Below, one piece after another: positions 11,961 to 24,714 of a stretch of 64,000 nt of DNA (its first letter is position 1; every line of letters starts with the position of its first letter). Made by a program: the position numbers and the translations under genes. The stretch is from Coccinella septempunctata (Eukaryota > Arthropoda > Insecta > Coleoptera > Coccinellidae). The DNA lies in NCBI RefSeq assembly GCF_907165205.1, contig NC_058196.1, forward strand, positions 31,848,501-31,912,500, in the 5' to 3' direction. The notes beneath the pieces were generated by a model. The model was not told where the DNA came from. It saw only the letters and a program-made list of their open reading frames with translations, and did not search any database.

Positions 11961-13977
11961 CGCCGCCCTCCCGATTAGTTGATTAATTCGTAGGTTGCAC
12001 ATTATGAAACTGTTGGTGTTGTTATCAAAGGATATATTTTGTTAGACGCGTTTTTTGTAAATTTGCCCATGTAAAGTGCTCCCATTCGTAGCCGTTATCG
12101 AAAAGGTAAAGTACAATGGAATCTATCCTCATTTTCGGGTTGGGCAACATCGATCTATGTCCGGTTATAGAAGCTCCAATACACCTACGTCTTTCACGAT
12201 TTCCTTCTTTCAACGGGATTTGAACACCAAACAGGAATCAATACCTAACAAAAATAACAGCTAAACAAAACATGGATATATCACAAAACGATGAGTTGCG
12301 TCCAATAATTGATAGGTACTCCAATTTTGAAAATAATCTCGAGAAAATCATAATCACGATAAAAAAATAGGTCGAACTCGTTATACACGATATGATTACT
12401 CTGAAAATCAGAATGATCCAATTCGGAAAATAATAATTGATGATGGAAGTATGAGTGAAAATCCATTTTCACCACTCAACTGCGCATGTCAAAATAATCA
12501 ATGAAAACTAGAAAAAAAAACTAGAAGTCGTTTTTGTTAATGAACATATAAATGCTATCAGTAAGATAAGCTTCTCAAGAGGAAGAATCATGAGAAACTC
12601 AAACATTCTCCAACGATCAACTTAGGTTCTGGGCACACTAATGCATGGGGTGTTTGTGATGGGATGAAAAACGAAAGGTCAATGTCAAACCTGAAGACAT
12701 AAGTCAAAATGTCTACCGCAAGGTATCAATACCCGAGATTTTCCATGATTATAATGTCATATGCTTCGAATTTGTAACCGAAATTTTGGGGTTTTATGAA
12801 TTAAATCGAAATTATAAACGTATTAGATATCAGTTCGAATCGTGTGACATTCCAGATACACAATTTTTTTGTGCTGTTTTTGTAATTCAGACAATTCAAC
12901 CTCGAAAATAAAAAAGAAACAAAATGCGAATGAAAATCCTTTATACATTAAAAATATCTTATTTTCTGGTCCAAAATTGTCCGCCATCTTTAACCGGTAT
13001 ATTGGTTACGTCATTGAGACTATTTCCGGTACAGTTTCTGCGAAAGCGAAATGTCAGGATGTGGGAGAGTGATGAAACTGTTCAAAGTCAATATAAACTA
13101 TTCTTAACTGCAGTCTATTCTACTCTACTTCTGTAGCAAAGGCATATAGTTATGGTAAATTGAATGAAAGATGGAATTTCCTGAAGAAAACCTGAAAGGA
13201 TAAGTTTTATGATCGTGTATCATCGAAATTATGTTATATTGACAATGACAGCTGAAGGGACTTCCGGTGGATTTCTTTAACCAATGGAATTGCTTCATAC
13301 ACGTGTCGAATCTTATATATGTACAAGCTAGGTCTTTTTCAATCGATTTCCACTTCGAGGTGAGAAAACTGCTCACTTTTGTCGAACTCACGTAGATTTC
13401 ATTACATTTGTGTTCGGTAAACGTCGAAAACATCGAATTTTCTCATTACTGGTCTAGCTCTGAATTATTAGCTAGTCACGATACCGTTATTTGTCTTTCA
13501 TTTGACATCATCCGCTGCCTTCAGTATGCAGCGGTTCTTTCATACCCTCTAAATCAGCTGATTTGCACCTCTAACCTCTCCCACTCGGTGCTTACGAAAT
13601 TAGTATATACCCTCTACCGATAACCAGAGCCTCTCTCTGTGATTCTAACCATAAAGTTGGATAAACCAATGAATAATGGCTCATAAATCACGAGTGATGC
13701 ACAAGCAGTGAATAATGATTCATTGATCACAAGGGATTTTTAATGCCGGGTTGCTCAAGGTGCGGATGTACGTATCGATGATGCAAAAAATGACCTTTTT
13801 TGTTTCAAACACATATCACCTACCTTGAATTTTTTGGCAGGTCGCTTTCTGAAATCCTCATCGAGATCAACGTGAATCTCCAGTGGAAATCGGGCCAATT
13901 CAATCTTCTTAAAAGTTGCACATCTTAAAAAAAAATTCTTTCATGAAACCTGTAGGAAAATTTACTTTTTCTTTCAG
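11961..13977. other. Region upstream of CHT1, no coding gene seen
   Basis: About 2 kb of AT-rich DNA with only short frames. It probably forms the first intron and promoter zone of CHT1, because an acceptor (TTTCAG) lies 10 bp before the CHT1 start codon. Confidence 0.4.
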
Positions 13978-13986
13978 ATTAGAAAG

Positions 13987-16900
13987 ATGATCAACATCGC
14001 AGGAGTTGTCTCGATCGTACTGTTTTACATTCTGATCCTTGGTGTTGGGATATGGGCGGGAAGAAAAAAAGAGGCTGGAAATGATTCCGAAGAAGAGGTT
14101 ATGTTGGCCGGAAGGAACATCGGTCTGTTCGTCGGGATTTTCACGATGACAGGTGAGATTGAATGCTCAGGCTTCAAGAAAAAGAAAAAAAAACGAAAAA
14201 AAAAGAAATAATAAAAAAAGAAAAAAAGGAAAAGAAAAAATAAGAAAAAGGAAAAAAAAAAAGAAAAAAAAAGAAAAAAAAAAGGAAAAAAAGAAAGAAA
14301 AAAAAGAAAAAAAAAAGAAAGAAAAAAAAAAAGAAAAGAAAAGAAAATTTCGAATTTTTAAAGAATACTTCCAAAAACTTGTGAAAACATTCATTAGCTT
14401 TCAGTACTTCTCATTTAATAAAAACTCTTAAACTTAAAACGCTACAAATATACTCATTATGAAGTTCTCCACAATATTTAACCTGATACGTTTAGTTTGA
14501 TCATAAAAATTGCATCCAAGTCACTTTCTAGCCACTTGGGTCGGAGGCGGCTACATCAACGGAACGGCAGAGGCCATCTACACCCAGGGCCTCGTCTGGT
14601 GCCAAGCCCCTTTCGGGTACTCCCTCAGCCTCGTGTTCGGCGGCATATTCTTCGCGAACCCCATGCGCAAACAGGGTTACATCACCATGCTCGACCCTCT
14701 CCAAGACACGTTTGGCGAACGCATGGGAGGCCTGCTCTTCCTACCGGCGCTCTGCGGCGAGGTCTTCTGGGCGGCCGGCATCCTGGCCGCCCTTGGGGCC
14801 ACCCTAAGCGTCATCATCGACATGGACCACAGGACCAGCGTGATATTCAGCGCCTGCATCGCCGTCTTCTACACCCTGTTCGGCGGCCTGTACTCCGTGG
14901 CTTACACCGACGTCATCCAGCTGTTCTGCATCTTCATCGGTCTGTGGATGTGCATACCCTTCTCCTGGGCCAACGAGCACGTCCAGTCCCTGTCCTCGCT
15001 GGAGCACGACTGGATAGGGGCGGTCAGCAAGGAGGAGTTCTGGTTGTACGTGGACAACGGGCTGCTGCTGATCTTCGGGGGGATACCGTGGCAGGTCTAC
15101 TTCCAGAGGGTGCTGAGCAGTAAGTCCGCCGGTAGGGCGCAGGTGCTGAGCTACGTCGCTGCCTTCGGGTGCATCTTGATGGCCATACCTCCGGTTCTCA
15201 TCGGGGCCATTGCGAAGGGTACAGGTGAGATCATCTTTTCATATTGTTTGTATATAAGCTCTTCATATTAGATGACAGTTTGAAGATTCGTGGGATTACT
15301 GCATCTTCCCACTCATGAATTTATTGATCTACTGCTGAGCCAGAAGATTAGGGAGATGACTATTGGTCTGAGTTACCTTTTCTATTGACGAACTTATATT
15401 GCTGGTAGTTCTAATATCAGTTAGTCCGAAAAAACTGTAGTTCTAAGGACTGGTAGTTTAAATGACCCTAGTTTAAAGAGTGTAGTTCGAAAAACCGGTA
15501 GTTCAAATGCTCGGCATGTATCAATAGGCCGATCAGGGCTATGTTTGAAGTAAAATATGTAGAAAGATCGTCTTCGATGCATTAAATTGAGGGAATTTTC
15601 TTTTTAAAATACTCAAAATTTCAGATTTTGTTTCTCTTGAGAACCTCTAATTCCGCTTTTGGTCGATTCGTTCAGAAGTCTTTGATCTGAGATGCCGAAA
15701 TGTTCAAAATTCTGAATAATTTTCCCAGAAACCTCCATATTGTAATTGGAAATAATGTATAGCATAATAAATTATGGTTATTGGAAGAAGGCATCGAAGT
15801 TATCGACAAGGTGTCAGAACATTTCGAATTATAATGGATATTTTCGTGAAATCGATACACTTGACCTACTTCTTCAGCATGGAACATTGAAATAGGTAGA
15901 GTGCGCGATGAAACCTTTTCAACTCCATCCATATGATAAGAATACGAAAGTCGAAGGCTTCAGTATAAAAAAGAGATACCATCGGAGATACCAGTGTGAC
16001 TATTACAGCAGACATAGAGCGTTTTGATATAGGGACGCACACAAAGAATAGTTTCCTCAGGAATACTCCCAATGAAGAGTTTTTTTCTAAGAAACACGAT
16101 ATTATGATGTATAAAAAGAAACTTTTCAATCGATTCGTACCGAAATAGCACCATTCAGCCACATTTTCTTGGAGACGTAGGGATCAATGGAGTCATTTAT
16201 TGACCCCAGGAAAACTCATGGCGTGTTTCGAGCACATAAATCCACCCAAATGACTGTCGGTTTTTCATGGCCTTCCCAAGAACGAATTTGTACACTATTC
16301 GATAATATTCCACGTCGTATGTTCGGAGATTCATCATCAATATTGATTTGTACGCTCCCAAATCCACGAATTTAATCATAAGGCATTGGGAAACTCAATC
16401 TACCCTGAAACTTATAGTGTACTTCGCCAATGAGTCTAACACCAATCAACTGAAAGCATTTCCGACCTAAAATCTTAAAATTACAGATATTTTGGCCAAT
16501 TTGCTACGTAACATTCCATTCTGTTCCAGCTTGGAACGAGACCGAATACAAAGGACCATATCCCCTGAGCCAGGACGAGACCAGCATGATCCTCCCCATG
16601 GTGCTACAGTATCTAACCCCGGACTTCGTCTCCTTCTTCGGTCTGGGAGCCGTATCGGCCGCGGTGATGTCGAGCGCCGATTCCAGCGTCCTGTCGGCAT
16701 CCTCCATGTTCGCCAGGAACGTCTACAAGCTGATATTCCGACAGAAGGCCAGCGAGATGGAGATCATCTGGGTGATGAGGGTGTCGATCCTGGTCGTCGG
16801 GTTCTTGGCGACGCTCATGGCCCTGACCATACCGTCGATCTACGGCTTGTGGTGAGTCTGTTAAATTTCAAAGCGATACGATCGAAGGTACCCATCGGAA

Positions 16901-18470
16901 AAGGGGTTTGGAGCTTTGAAATTTGATAATTTAGATATTTGATGTCATATGTCAGTTGTCATATGTCAGTTGTCATATGTCAGTTGTCAGATGTCAGTTG
17001 TCAGATGTCAGTTGTAAGTTGTCATATGTCAGTTGTCATTTGTCAGTTGTCATATGTCAGTTGTCATGTGTCAGTTGTCAGATGTCAGTTGTCACGTGTC
17101 AGTTGTCATATGTCAGTTGTCATATATCAGTTGTCATTTGTCAGTTGTCATTTGTCAGTTGTCATTTGTCAGTTGTCATATGTCAGTTGTCAGTTGTCAT
17201 ATGTCAGTTGTCATATATCAGTTGTCATTTGTCAGTTGTCATATGTCAGTTGTCATATGTCGGTTGTCATATGTCAGTTGTCATATGTCAGTTGTCATAT
17301 GTCATTTGTCAGTTGTCATGTGTCAGTTGTCATGTGCCAGTTGTCAGTTGTCATATGTCAGTTGTCATATGTCAGTTGTTATATGTCAGTTGTCATATGT
17401 CAGTTGTCATATGTCAGTTGTCAGTTGTCAGTTGTCAGTTGTCATTTGTCATATGTCAGTTGTCATATGTCAGTTGTCAGTTGTCAGTTGTCAGTTGTCA
17501 TATGTCAGTTGTCAGTTGTCATATGTCAGTTGTCAGTAGTCATATGTCAGTTGTCAGCGTGATTTTATCCTCATCTGATATCGATTGAAACTTATTTTGG
17601 GAGGATTTTGCATCTCTTCACAAACCTTTTAGGGCTTTCACTCCCAATCTCTGAAACAAAATTAATTAAAAATGAAATCAACGATTTGCTCCTGCGTGAA
17701 TTCTTGCACTAATTTGTCAGGAGCAAATTAACTAGAAAAAATTGTTGCCTGACAATGAACTCAAAATAAATAACGTTGAAACTATAATTCTCATCTGGGC
17801 GTGATGTGGATGGAATTAATGATTTCTTCCAGATCAACCGAACAATCTCTAGCAAATCTTGTCCTTTTCCAGGTCCATGTGCTCCGACCTCGTCTACGTG
17901 ATCCTCTTCCCCCAACTACTGATGGTGGTACATTTCAAAGACTACTGCAACACCTACGGCAGTCTGGCAGCCTACATCGTGGCCTTCCTGGTGCGCCTCT
18001 CGGGCGGGGAGCCGCTGATGAACCTAGAACCGCTCATCCACTACCCCGGCTGGGACGAGGCCAATCACAGGCAGCTCTTTCCCTTCAGAACGATGGCCAT
18101 GATCATGTCTCTGGTCACCCTGATCGGCGTCTCCTGGTGGACCAAATGGGTCTTCGAGACCGGAAGATTGGCCCCCGGCTACGACTTCTTCAGGTGCGTG
18201 GTCAACATACCGGAGGACGTGCAGAGGGTAGGGGAGCCGCTGGAGGAGGGCGAGCAAATGTCGATGATGTCCTCGGGGGCGATGGGGAAACTGTACGGGG
18301 CGGCCACGATGGTAGGCAAGGACGAGAGGAACGGTAGGATAAACCCCGCTTTAGAGATAGACGACGATATAACGCCCAACGACGTAGCGGCTTTGAGAGG
18401 TAGCGTCAGTAGTAGTAGCGGCGGAAGAAACAAGTCGGCTCCGAAACCCGCGACCCAGACCGAGTTTTGA
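13987..18470 (+). CDS. ChT: High-affinity choline transporter (SLC5A7 type)
   Basis: Four coding exons fit: 13987-14152, 14532-15224, 16530-16851 and 17873-18470, giving 592 aa, close to insect CHT1 proteins. The start MINIAGVVSIVLFYILILG forms the first membrane helix. The exon 1-2 junction rebuilds MTATWVGGGYINGTAEA, a signature of this family, and exon 3 begins AWNETEYKGPYPLS. The hydrophobic profile fits the roughly 13 helices of a sodium/solute symporter. The protein takes choline back into cholinergic nerve endings with sodium and chloride and limits acetylcholine synthesis. The cytosolic tail (about the last 110 residues) is acidic, then Ser/Gly-rich, ending TQTEF. A TTTCAG acceptor at 13977 implies a non-coding 5' exon. 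Intron 1 holds a purine-rich tract and intron 3 a minisatellite. The exons are much more GC-rich than the introns. A likely poly(A) signal is at 19816-19821. Confidence 0.95.
14174..14346 (+). repeat. Low-complexity purine (A/G) tract in CHT1 intron 1
   Basis: About 170 bp of almost only A and G on the plus strand. It produces lysine-rich and phenylalanine-rich shadow frames that are not genes. Such tracts can form triplex DNA, and they are also prone to length error in assemblies. Confidence 0.85.
16943..17557 (+). repeat. Minisatellite with 7-bp core in CHT1 intron 3
   Basis: About 615 bp made of 7-bp blocks, mainly alternating GTCATAT and GTCAGTT, with variants such as GTCAGAT, GTCATTT and GTCATGT. 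The common higher-order unit is 14 bp. All three frames stay open because no stop arises in the unit, so the long frames here are artefacts. Confidence 0.9.
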
Positions 18471-19835
18471 GAGGGGTCGCGTTTAGATAGGTGCTAAATT
18501 AGTTAGTATTAACGAACCGCAGGTCGGTTGATGATGGCTTCTGGGTTCAGTAGGGTTAAAGATGGTCGCAGGTGGTTGGGTTGACTTTGAAGATATGCTG
18601 TGTGAACGAATCAGGCCTCCAGTTTCAGAGGTCAAATGAAATCCAGTATCTGGGATGCTCCAAGAAGTCCTAACATCTTCAGAACGTTTGGTTGTCACGA
18701 GCACAATGTGACAAATGATCAGTAGAAGTTGCGAATATTACAATAGTTCCAATTTTCGTTTAAAAGATCAGCAGGTTTCGAATTGTGGCCAATGGCGAGA
18801 CTTTTCGAGAAACTTTTCTATGTGGAAATTCATTAAAAAAATCGTTCAACCTCGGAAAGTTGATAACATGAATAAACATTTGTTCTTCAACGAAAAAATG
18901 TTCCAATTTTCATTTCCGTTTGACGAATGGAAATATTGCTGACTTTCCGAGATGACGAACTGATTGAATTCAACTAAAACGAAAACCCTATATTAATTAG
19001 TGGTTCATGACGTAAGATATTCCTTTCCCCTTCTTGAAGTGAACAATAAATCGGTGTAGACCGCTCTTAACGCATCTTCCAGATATAATTATCCATTTTT
19101 AAACCACCTGTGAACATTTCAACGAATATAGATCGAATCCAGAAGCTTTGTTGATCAAATTGTACGAGTTTAAGGATAGTTTCCTATAATATCAGTGTGA
19201 TATCTGTAAGTAAAGAAAAATACAGAAAATGTAACGTAAACATATCATTGTTGCTCCTTACATTATATATTCTATAGTGTCCATTTTTGAGTGTATATAT
19301 GTATCATATCCAGTATTAGAGTCCATTTCATTCTGGTTGTCAAATTTCGAGGAATGCGAGGTCGAAGGATCATCCCACTGTTTCTTTTTTAACGGGATGT
19401 TATCTCCGCCACTATTTGGGAATATTATTGGACGATTTTCGCATTTTATATCCATCTTCTGATGTGTATCCATGTGATGAAGAAAAGACATATCTTACAT
19501 TTATATTCTCATTGTAACGTACAAGAGACAAAAGACTTGAAATGGCAATACCTATACAAAAACAGGAAAAGTACGCGTCTTAGGCAAATTTTGATGAATT
19601 CCCCCTTTATTTGACGCTTCGTTCAGCACCTCAGTTGTGAAATTTATGTAAATATCATGAATAGTTTATCGTTGTTGGTTCTGCAAAAAATTATATTCCG
19701 TTCGGATGTTTTATAGTTTGTTGGGAGGTAATTTACGAAATAGTTCTTGCTGAAGATGTAATATTGTTCAGTGTATTATTTAGTTTTAGCGTAATAGATG
19801 AAATACTGTTGTGAAAATAAAGCAAACTGAAGTAA
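18471..19835 (+). other. Presumed CHT1 3' UTR
   Basis: No gene was seen. The AATAAA at 19816-19821 is the best poly(A) signal for CHT1, implying a 3' UTR of about 1.35 kb. It ends about 90 bp from the poly(A) signal of the opposing resilin-like gene. Confidence 0.45.
19816..19821 (+). terminator. Candidate CHT1 poly(A) signal
   Basis: AATAAA, about 1.35 kb after the CHT1 stop. No better signal was recognised nearer, but this assignment is tentative. Confidence 0.4.
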
Positions 19836-19928
19836 TGAATATCTGTCCTTCTCTACATCTTGTCCCTCATCTTCGCCATCTTGAAACAATCCTCAAAAAA
19901 AAACAAAGTTTCGATTTCATAAAAAAGA

Positions 19929-19934
19929 TTTATT
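19929..19934 (-). terminator. Poly(A) signal of the resilin-like gene
   Basis: TTTATT on the plus strand (AATAAA on the minus strand), about 100 bp downstream of the minus-strand stop codon at 20036-20038. Confidence 0.6.
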
Positions 19935-20035
19935 TTATAAAAAAGTACACAAAAATTTCATAATACTGCATTCAGATTCGTCAATAAATAATTACGCCTA
20001 TCTATGTACATTTTTCTAATCATACACGAAACGTC

Positions 20036-23000
20036 TTAGTATGAGTAGCCTCCGTTGCTGGCGTAACTTTGACCGCCTCCATTGGAGGGTGGGGCACCGT
20101 AGCTGGAACTTGGGGGAGCAGCCGGGGGAGCACCGTAGCCAGAGCTTGGGGGAGACGCTGGAGGAGCTCCATATCCACCGGACGGTGCACCGCCGAACCC
20201 TCCGCCGTTACCTCCGAAAGAACCAGAGGAGCTGTATCCATTTCCGCCACCGTTACCTTTTGGGGCGCCGTAGCTTGAGGATGGGGCTGGCGCTGGGGCG
20301 CTGTACCCTCCGGAACCTCCGAAAGAACTAGATCCTCCAAAACCTCCTCCGAAACCGTTTGATTTTCCACCTCCGTTGGGAGCACCGTAGCTGGATGATG
20401 GTGGAGCTGCTGGTGGAGCGCCGTAGCTGGAAGAAGGCCTAGATGGTGGAGCACCATAGCTGGAAGATGGTGGGGCGGCTGGTGGAGCACCATAGCTAGA
20501 AGATGGCCTTGATGGTGGAGCAGCTGGTGGAGCACCGTAGCTTGAAGACGGCCTGGAGGGAGGAGCACCATAGCTTGAAGATGGTCTGGATGGAGGGGCA
20601 CCGTAGCTAGAGGATGGTGGAGCTGCTGGTGGGGCACCATAGCTGGAAGATGGTGGGGCAGCTGGTGGAGCACCGTAGCTTGAAGATGGCCTGGATGGAG
20701 GGGCACCATAGCTGGAGGATGGCCTAGATGCCGGTCGGGATGGTGGAGCGCCGTAGCTGGAAGATGGTGGGGATGCTGGTGGGACTCCGTAGCCTCCAGA
20801 AGGTTGAGATGGTGGTGCTCCGTAGCTTGACGATGGTTTGGAGGCCGGTCTTGAAGGGGCTATGGGTGTACCGTAGCTAGTTGCTGGTGGAGAACTTTGG
20901 GGGGCGCCGTAGCCGCTGGATGGGGCTGGTGGAGCACCGTAGGAACCTGAAGGGGATGGGGCTGAGGAGTAACCACCGCTTCCTCCAAATGAGGAACCGA
21001 ACGAGGAGGAACCACCGAATGAGGATGAGCCTCCGTTTATGAATGAACCACCGAACAGATCGCCGCCAGTTGGTGCGCCGTAGGAGGAGGATGGTGGAGA
21101 TGCTGGACCGCTTGGTGGAGCGCCGTAACTGCTAGATGGGGGACTTTGAGGGGCACCGTAGCTAGATGAGGGAGCTGCTGGGGATGGGTATCCACCTCCG
21201 AAGGATCCACCGCCGGAATAACCTCCTCCGTTACCTCCCGAAGACCCTCCGGAATAACCTCCAGAAGACCCACCAGAATACCCTCCTGAGGAACCACCAG
21301 AATAGCCTCCTGAGGATCCACCACCGGAGTATCCTCCTCCATTACCGCCCGAAGATCCTCCTGAATAACCTCCTGAGGATCCACCACCGGAGTATCCACC
21401 TCCATTACCTCCCGAATAACCTCCTGAGGATCCACCACCGGAGTATCCTCCTCCATTGCCTCCTGAAGATCCACCGGAGTAGCCTCCTCCGTTACCTCCA
21501 AATGATCCACCGCCTGTAGATGGGGGCAAATAACCGTTGGTTGGACCACCGGAAGAATATCCCCCGTTGCCAGGCAGTGGAGCTAAAAATAAGAAGATTC
21601 GATGTATTTCCTCTTATAGAATTTACACCTTATCAACCGTAGACTTCTACATGAGCAATAATAGCGAATTCACGAAATGATCTGATGGTTTTCTTCTTTT
21701 CTTCTTCATAACATTCAAGATTTGAAATTCAAAAAGTCTTTGAAGTGAATGAAGCTTCTTCTCCAAAAAAAAAAACGAAAATCGCAACTTGAAGTGTATT
21801 TGATTTATAATACGAGTATGAAGTTGCTCAATTTATTTAAATTGTTCCTTGGACAAAGTGATCAAGTTCAGCCATCAAATCTTCGGTTCTCGACTTTGCT
21901 ATCTTTTGATTCTATTTCACTCATGCACCACTGTGACAAAAATTTTCAATTTCAGGCATAATAATTATTCCTGAAATTATTCTGTGTTTGAACAAGGGTT
22001 ACGAGCGAGTATTGTGTGGATTGTCATCATGAATCCGACCGTAAAATTAACTTTCGCTTCTAAACTTCTGAATTTTATTGCATCCAGCGAAAGAGTTATC
22101 AGTTCACAACTTTGTTTATGTGTCCGATGCTGCCATTGAATTATAGTTTTATTGTTTACGAGTGCCTGTGCGTTCTAATGAGTACCTACAGCTTGTTTTA
22201 CTCGATTTCGTTATTAGAAATTGCCAGAGAATAATCTTATCGAATGTGTGTGGAAATAACGTTTAATTGTTTTAGTATTTACGGTTACGTAAATTTCACG
22301 AGCACTGTTCCTATTGAATTTTCACCAATTTTTTCAGGCAAAACTAATATATGTTATTATATTTCTATATTATAACCGGGAAATATTTAATATGGATTTA
22401 ATTATAGATATTGTCAGCTCGGATGATGTTCAGGTTCGATAAAACTGAGTAGATAGAATAAAATAGACTATTTCCAATGATTTTTTTGAAAACTATATGA
22501 AATTATTCGCAGTTTCAATAAATAGAAGAATTTTTCATTAGCTTTTTTGATAAATTGGTTGAATGATATGAATAATTGTGATATTTTCAGTGTTCTTACC
22601 TTCTCGCTTAGCGAGCTGTCCAGCTTGGGATGGTGTCAATGAACTAAGTGCAAGTGCACAGCTCTGAAACGAAAAAAAAAAATATTTCTAAGATGCTGTA
22701 TACCGATATAAATGTTTTAATGATTTCGAGGCAAAATGTTCGCAAAAAATTAAAATGGAATAAGTAAAACCTACAGGAATCTTTATTCGATCGTTAATGA
22801 ATCGAGTTAACGAAAAATTCTAGCCATATTTCAGGAAAATTATATTTTTCTCGAAGATGACAGACAAAATGGCAATGTAGTGCATTTTCCTTGAAAAAAT
22901 TATGAAATCATCAGAGGAAAAAAATCATTATACTTCATTTTACTCAGTATAATAAAAAATATACATATATATTAATATAACGGTAATTTCTCATCCTGCT

Positions 23001-23796
23001 TTCCGTTGAAAAAACCTAGTAGCAATAAAATTGCGACTTTCTATTCAATTATCAAATCTTCATGATATTTTCATCAATATCAGAGTTAATGATCTTTGTC
23101 CAATGTTATTTGTCCGCACGAAGAATGTATAATTTACTGACAATTATCCATTTTGTAGAAGGATACGAATGTATTTAGAGGAAACAAAAACTAATGGCAA
23201 TTTACTAGGTAGAGAAGAAAGTTTAGATCCATTATGTGTACTACAGGTTGAGTATCTATCGAATTTGGTACACTGAAAGAAACGTTGGAGATAAAATTCT
23301 GTGGAAATTCTTGCTCAAAAGAACAATCAACTTCCTAAGCAACGTTTCGGAGGACTTCTGCCGCCATCTTCAGGCTTTGGAAATATTTAAATGCTTCAAT
23401 CAAGAATTTCTACTTCTCAGAGATATGTAAATAATGAAAATTGAATGCCAAATGCTGAATATAGTCTGGGGTTGAAATAAAGAAAAAAATAGCTCATTTT
23501 TCGAAAAATCAATACTTTTTAGGCTTTTGTATCAACCACAATTAGAAGAAAATGAATCTCAATTCTGAAAAACCGTGAATCTCTTTTTTTGAGATTTTTT
23601 TATATGTATAATCTTCGTGTTTTTATCACTTTTCGAAAATTTCGTTTTTCAATTCTTCTATTATCAAAAAAATACTTCGTAGTCATCTTTTTCTGTAAAA
23701 TTCACTATTTTTGCGTGGTAATTCCAATCTGGAGCCCGAAAAATCGCACATTTTTGCACTAGTCACCAAACTTACCACTATAAGAGATGCGCGCAT
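20036..23796 (-). CDS. Pro-resilin-like elastomeric cuticle protein
   Basis: Three exons on the minus strand, 23796-23776, 22663-22600 and 21582-20036, give 543 aa with frame kept. Exons 1-2 encode a signal peptide, MRASLIVSCALALSS, with likely cleavage before or around GQLAKRE. About residues 50-156 are Gly/Ser/Tyr repeats of the type GGYSGGSSGG. From about residue 160 the chain is built of PSSSYGAPP-type repeats with PSRPSSSYGAP and PAAPPSSSYGAP variants, broken by a Gly/Phe-rich stretch. This matches the YGAP elastic repeats of insect resilins, whose tyrosines are cross-linked as dityrosine. No Rebers-Riddiford chitin-binding domain is visible, so it may be a non-chitin-binding elastomer rather than classic pro-resilin. 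The gene has a TATA box at 23891-23900 and faces CHT1 tail-to-tail. Confidence 0.85.
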
Positions 23797-23890
23797 TTTT
23801 TTTCCGTTGCACTCGCACTGACAAGAAAAAAGTTGTCTTCACTGTCTGCGAAACGGTGAAGATGTGATGCTCGTTGAACCCTGCCAGACA

Positions 23891-23900
23891 TATATTTATA
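23891..23900 (-). promoter_or_regulatory. TATA box of the resilin-like gene
   Basis: The minus strand reads TATAAATATA about 95 bp upstream of the start codon, with a plausible start of transcription near 23866. A strong TATA box is usual for highly expressed cuticle genes. Confidence 0.6.
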
Positions 23901-24714
23901 GTGAGCGAAGATGGGTAAGCTGGTGAAAGTGATTTTGGTGGATTTTGCCAAGTGTGGGAGATTCGGCGCTGAAGATGCTCTGGGGGGACCTTGAAAGGGG
24001 TGATTTGTCTCGGCGACCTTGCGTTATTATCTCCTGAAAGATATGTCCTTCGTTGTGTGCGTCTCTTCAAGTTCCTTGTTGAAAAATCGGTTAAATCATC
24101 GGTATTTTTGGTGTTTAATGCTACACACTCAATTTTTTTTCATTGGTTAGTTGCGTTAAGCATCCACTCAATTTTTTTCATGACTAATGAAAATGTTTCG
24201 ATTGTGAATTGTTTATAATGATTATAAGTGGAATTATTTCTAACAAGTCCTACATAAACAATATAAAATGTGACGATGAATAATTTTTTGCTTCATCATT
24301 TCCTTATAGTATTTCGAGAATTGGGATAAGATAATACACGAAATTCTCAGGATTGGCTGAGTTACTATCTACTTAGTATTGTGGTAACGAAACGCGTATG
24401 GTAAAATATCATTATTGCTGCAAATTTTACATTTTCCTTAAATACTTATTTTTTCTCGTTTGTTTCATTTTGTTCTCATAAAAAGTGCTTTTAAACCTTT
24501 ATTCGTAATTTTGTATGGAATCGCATTCTCTCATTTGTAGTTACTAGAAGACAGTGGCGGTTCCAGGAGCTATTTTAGGGGGCGTAATTTCATATTTGAT
24601 GTGGTGTTGTTGATATCCACATAAGTATTGTAATATAAGCCAAATGTTTATATTTGAAGAGGAAAATAATATTAATTTTCGATAGTCGTTAAAATAGTTC
24701 ATTCAAGTTCTCAA
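23901..24714. other. Spacer between resilin-like promoter and satellite array
   Basis: AT-rich, no gene recognised. It would contain the upstream promoter of the resilin-like gene. Confidence 0.5.

Noticed and set aside
14153..14431. Lysine-rich and phenylalanine-rich frames
   Set aside because: Caused by the purine tract in CHT1 intron 1.
14497..15123. 208-codon Arg/His-rich frame overlapping CHT1 exon 2
   Set aside because: Shifted frame of a strongly GC-rich true exon; the other frame encodes the conserved transporter.
16939..17588. Three long overlapping plus-strand frames of about 170-210 codons rich in Ser, Val, Cys and Tyr
   Set aside because: They are read-through of the 7-bp minisatellite in CHT1 intron 3; all three frames are open because the repeat has no stop codon.
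20020..21549. His/Leu/Pro/Thr-rich minus-strand frames and plus-strand frames over the resilin-like exon
   Set aside because: Out-of-frame shadows of the repeat-coding exon; only one frame joins the signal-peptide exons and shows YGAP repeats.
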